The position numbers and the translations under genes are program-made. The notes under the pieces were generated by a model, which was not told the DNA's origin, made no database searches, and saw nothing but the letters and a program-made list of their open reading frames with translations. Positions 62,297 to 64,000 of a DNA stretch of 64,000 nucleotides are shown piece after piece. Position 1 is the stretch's first letter. Each line of letters begins with the position of its first letter. Source of the DNA: an uncultured Parabacteroides sp. (GTDB lineage: Bacteria; Bacteroidota; Bacteroidia; Bacteroidales; Tannerellaceae); assembly GCF_947855115.1 (NCBI RefSeq), contig NZ_CANTZW010000010.1, positions 1 through 64,000 on the forward strand. The letters are read 5' to 3'.

Positions 62297-64000
62297 ATGA
62301 GAAACTATTTATTGGTTTTATCTTGTTGTACGGCCTTATTGAGCTGTACGCAAGTGAAAGTTGCCGAGGTCTATACGGCTGCGACAGAGAATTCTTTACG
62401 TGCCCCGGCCGTACCTTTGGTCACGATTGATCCTTATACGAGCGCATGGTCGTTTGCCGATCAATTGAATGATGAGTCGATACGACATTGGACTGGCCAT
62501 GATTATCCGCTTCTAGGCGGCATACGGGTGGATGGTAAATCATACCGTTTCATGGGAATGGATGATATACAGGTGACTCCGGTAATCGGTACAGCCTCGG
62601 ATGGTTTGTGGGAGGCCGATTATACGATGTCTCAGCCTGCCGGCGATTGGTTCGCCGAGGAATATGATCCGAAAGGTTGGAAGCAGGGAAAAGCTGCGTT
62701 CGGAACGGAGGATAATCCCAACCGCTCCACGCCTTGGTCTACGGGCGATATCTGGATACGCCGTACGTTTGACTGGCCCTCGGATGCAGAAAAAGACGCT
62801 CTCTACCTCCAATATTCGCACGATGATAATATCGAGGTGTATCTGAATGGAACGCAAATCGCCGTGGCTGGCAACGGCTTGGATTATGATTTGTTGAAAG
62901 AGATACCTCAAGAGGTGGTGGAAAGCTTGAAGCCAACGGGTAACGTATTGGCCGCTCATTGCCGGAATAATGGGGGTGGCGCATACGTAGACATGGGGAT
63001 CATGCGGAAAGTGAAACGAGGAGATACGTTCGATGAAAAAGCGATCCAGAAATCCGTGAACGTGATGCCCACGCAAACATTTTATACCTTTGAGTGTGGT
63101 GGTGTAAGGTTGGACTTGATTTTTACGGCTCCGTTTTTACTGGATGATTTAGAGGCTATGACCTCTCCATTCAATTATATGACCTACCAAGTCCGTTCGA
63201 TTGACGGAAAAGAGCATGACGTGCAATTGTACGTGGAAGCTACTCCGCAATGGGCGGTAAATACGATTGATCAAGAGGTAACTTTTGAGAAGATAGAAAC
63301 CCCTAATTTGATTTACTTGAAAACAGGAACGATCGATCAAGAAGTTTTGGCGAGAACAGGAGATGATGTACGGATCGACTGGGGATATTTCTATCTGGCT
63401 ATCCCGAAGAAACCGGGAGTATCCGCTACGATTGATGAATATTATGCTACCAAGAAAGCTTTCATGGCTACAGGTCAATTACCTACCGAACCACAAAGTA
63501 TCTCTTCGGATATGCGTGAGCAAATGACGGTTCTCGCTTATACGGATCCGATAGGGAAGGTCTCTGGAGAAACTGTTTCCGGGCATTTGATGATCGGTTA
63601 TGATGATCTATATTCGGTCCAGTATTTCCAAGATAACCGGATGCCTTATTGGAAACACGACGGAAAGGTGGATATCCACCAAGCGTTTGAGAAAGGGGAG
63701 GCTTCTTACGAGGATCTGATGCGGCGTTGCGGTTCATTCGATTCTTCCCTGATGAGCGAGACGAGTGCCGTAGGAGGGAAGAAGTACGCCGAGTTGTGCG
63801 CTATCGCATATCGACAGGCGGTCGCCGCCCATAAGTTAGTGACTGATAAAGAAGGTACGCTCTTGTTCCTTTCTAAAGAGAATTTTAGCAATGGATCTAT
63901 CGGGACGGTAGATATAACATATCCTTCCGCTCCCTTATTTTTGGTATACAACACGGATTTGCTGAAGGGAATGATGAACCCCATTTTCTATTATAGCGAG
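62297..64000 (+). CDS. Glutaminase-family (DUF4964/DUF5127/DUF4965) lipoprotein, partial
   Basis: The open frame starts at ATG 62297 and has no stop before the right edge (568 codons seen). Lipobox LLSC (Cys17) marks it as a lipoprotein. The N-terminal DUF4964-like segment (RAPAVPLVTIDPYTSAW) and the following beta region (DIWIRRTFDWP, LYLQYSHDDNIEVYLNG) resemble the family that includes fungal glutaminase GtaA and many Bacteroides surface proteins. The DUF4965 catalytic-like region starts near the edge (YAELCAIAYRQAVAAHKLV). The name glutaminase is by family; activity in Bacteroidetes is unproven, and a glycoside hydrolase function is possible. Confidence 0.88.
   Translation, partial: MRNYLLVLSCCTALLSCTQVKVAEVYTAATENSLRAPAVPLVTIDPYTSAWSFADQLNDESIRHWTGHDYPLLGGIRVDGKSYRFMGMDDIQVTPVIGTASDGLWEADYTMSQPAGDWFAEEYDPKGWKQGKAAFGTEDNPNRSTPWSTGDIWIRRTFDWPSDAEKDALYLQYSHDDNIEVYLNGTQIAVAGNGLDYDLLKEIPQEVVESLKPTGNVLAAHCRNNGGGAYVDMGIMRKVKRGDTFDEKAIQKSVNVMPTQTFYTFECGGVRLDLIFTAPFLLDDLEAMTSPFNYMTYQVRSIDGKEHDVQLYVEATPQWAVNTIDQEVTFEKIETPNLIYLKTGTIDQEVLARTGDDVRIDWGYFYLAIPKKPGVSATIDEYYATKKAFMATGQLPTEPQSISSDMREQMTVLAYTDPIGKVSGETVSGHLMIGYDDLYSVQYFQDNRMPYWKHDGKVDIHQAFEKGEASYEDLMRRCGSFDSSLMSETSAVGGKKYAELCAIAYRQAVAAHKLVTDKEGTLLFLSKENFSNGSIGTVDITYPSAPLFLVYNTDLLKGMMNPIFYYSE

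Overview
The window looks like a chromosomal segment of a Bacteroidota gut commensal, most likely Parabacteroides (the P. distasonis type). This rests on gene content (Bat aerotolerance operon, carboxynorspermidine decarboxylase, glycine-rich RRM protein, hisGDCB cluster, DUF4965-type glutaminase) and on repeated matches to the Bacteroidetes -7 promoter box TAnnTTTG. The species is inference. No rRNA, tRNA, phage, integrase, transposase or CRISPR array was seen.

Layout. 1-2264: two divergent GH13 genes (a partial alpha-glucosidase and a cytoplasmic alpha-amylase). 2273-10945: penicillin-binding protein 1C, a small Cys-rich protein, and a giant lipoprotein alpha-2-macroglobulin with an intact thioester motif. 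11204-15352: an RRM RNA-binding protein, a membrane-bound winged-helix regulator facing an outer-membrane barrel gene, and two tiny membrane proteins. 15482-22988: UvrD/PcrA helicase, nspC-ftsY-rimO, then an HU protein and an HU-TM-LysM fusion. 23159-32335: the aerotolerance operon (MoxR, DUF58, BatD-like, BatA, BatB, BatC, BatD, BatE) plus a PAP2 phosphatase. 32475-35540: a small DNA-binding protein, a DUF2007-USP-USP protein, an AT-rich orphan membrane protein and a rhomboid protease. 35661-39942: two SGNH proteins and an MBOAT acyltransferase. 40105-42648: two MscS-type channels. 42801-48640: M16 protease, DUF4268 protein and M1 aminopeptidase. 48724-53319: his operon with a His-rich leader peptide and attenuator. 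53443-54390: cysK. 54665-61392: tripartite RND efflux operon with a divergent AraC regulator. 61609-64000: an SGNH hydrolase and a partial glutaminase-family lipoprotein.

The structure least explained by genes is a set of five intergenic arrays (4749-4836, 17830-17930, 39984-40058, 53329-53416, 61405-61492). In each, a short palindromic core recurs every 22 bp, with occasional steps of 23. The core differs from locus to locus, but the period is constant. Each array starts within about 50 bp of a stop codon, usually within 2-13 bp. Neighbouring units can fold on each other, giving for example a perfect 40-bp palindrome after hisB. They look like a family of 3'-end elements sharing geometry rather than sequence.

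Other points of interest are three ATGTCA direct repeats at exactly 11-bp spacing (PhoB/OmpR-like) between the membrane-bound regulator and the barrel gene, a complete his attenuator with a readable antiterminator, the HU-TM-LysM fusion that could tie DNA to the cell wall, and two kinds of REP-like hairpin element. Start codons were moved inward from the longest reading frame in many cases, because promoter boxes, terminators or signal peptides showed that the longest frame is not the real one.
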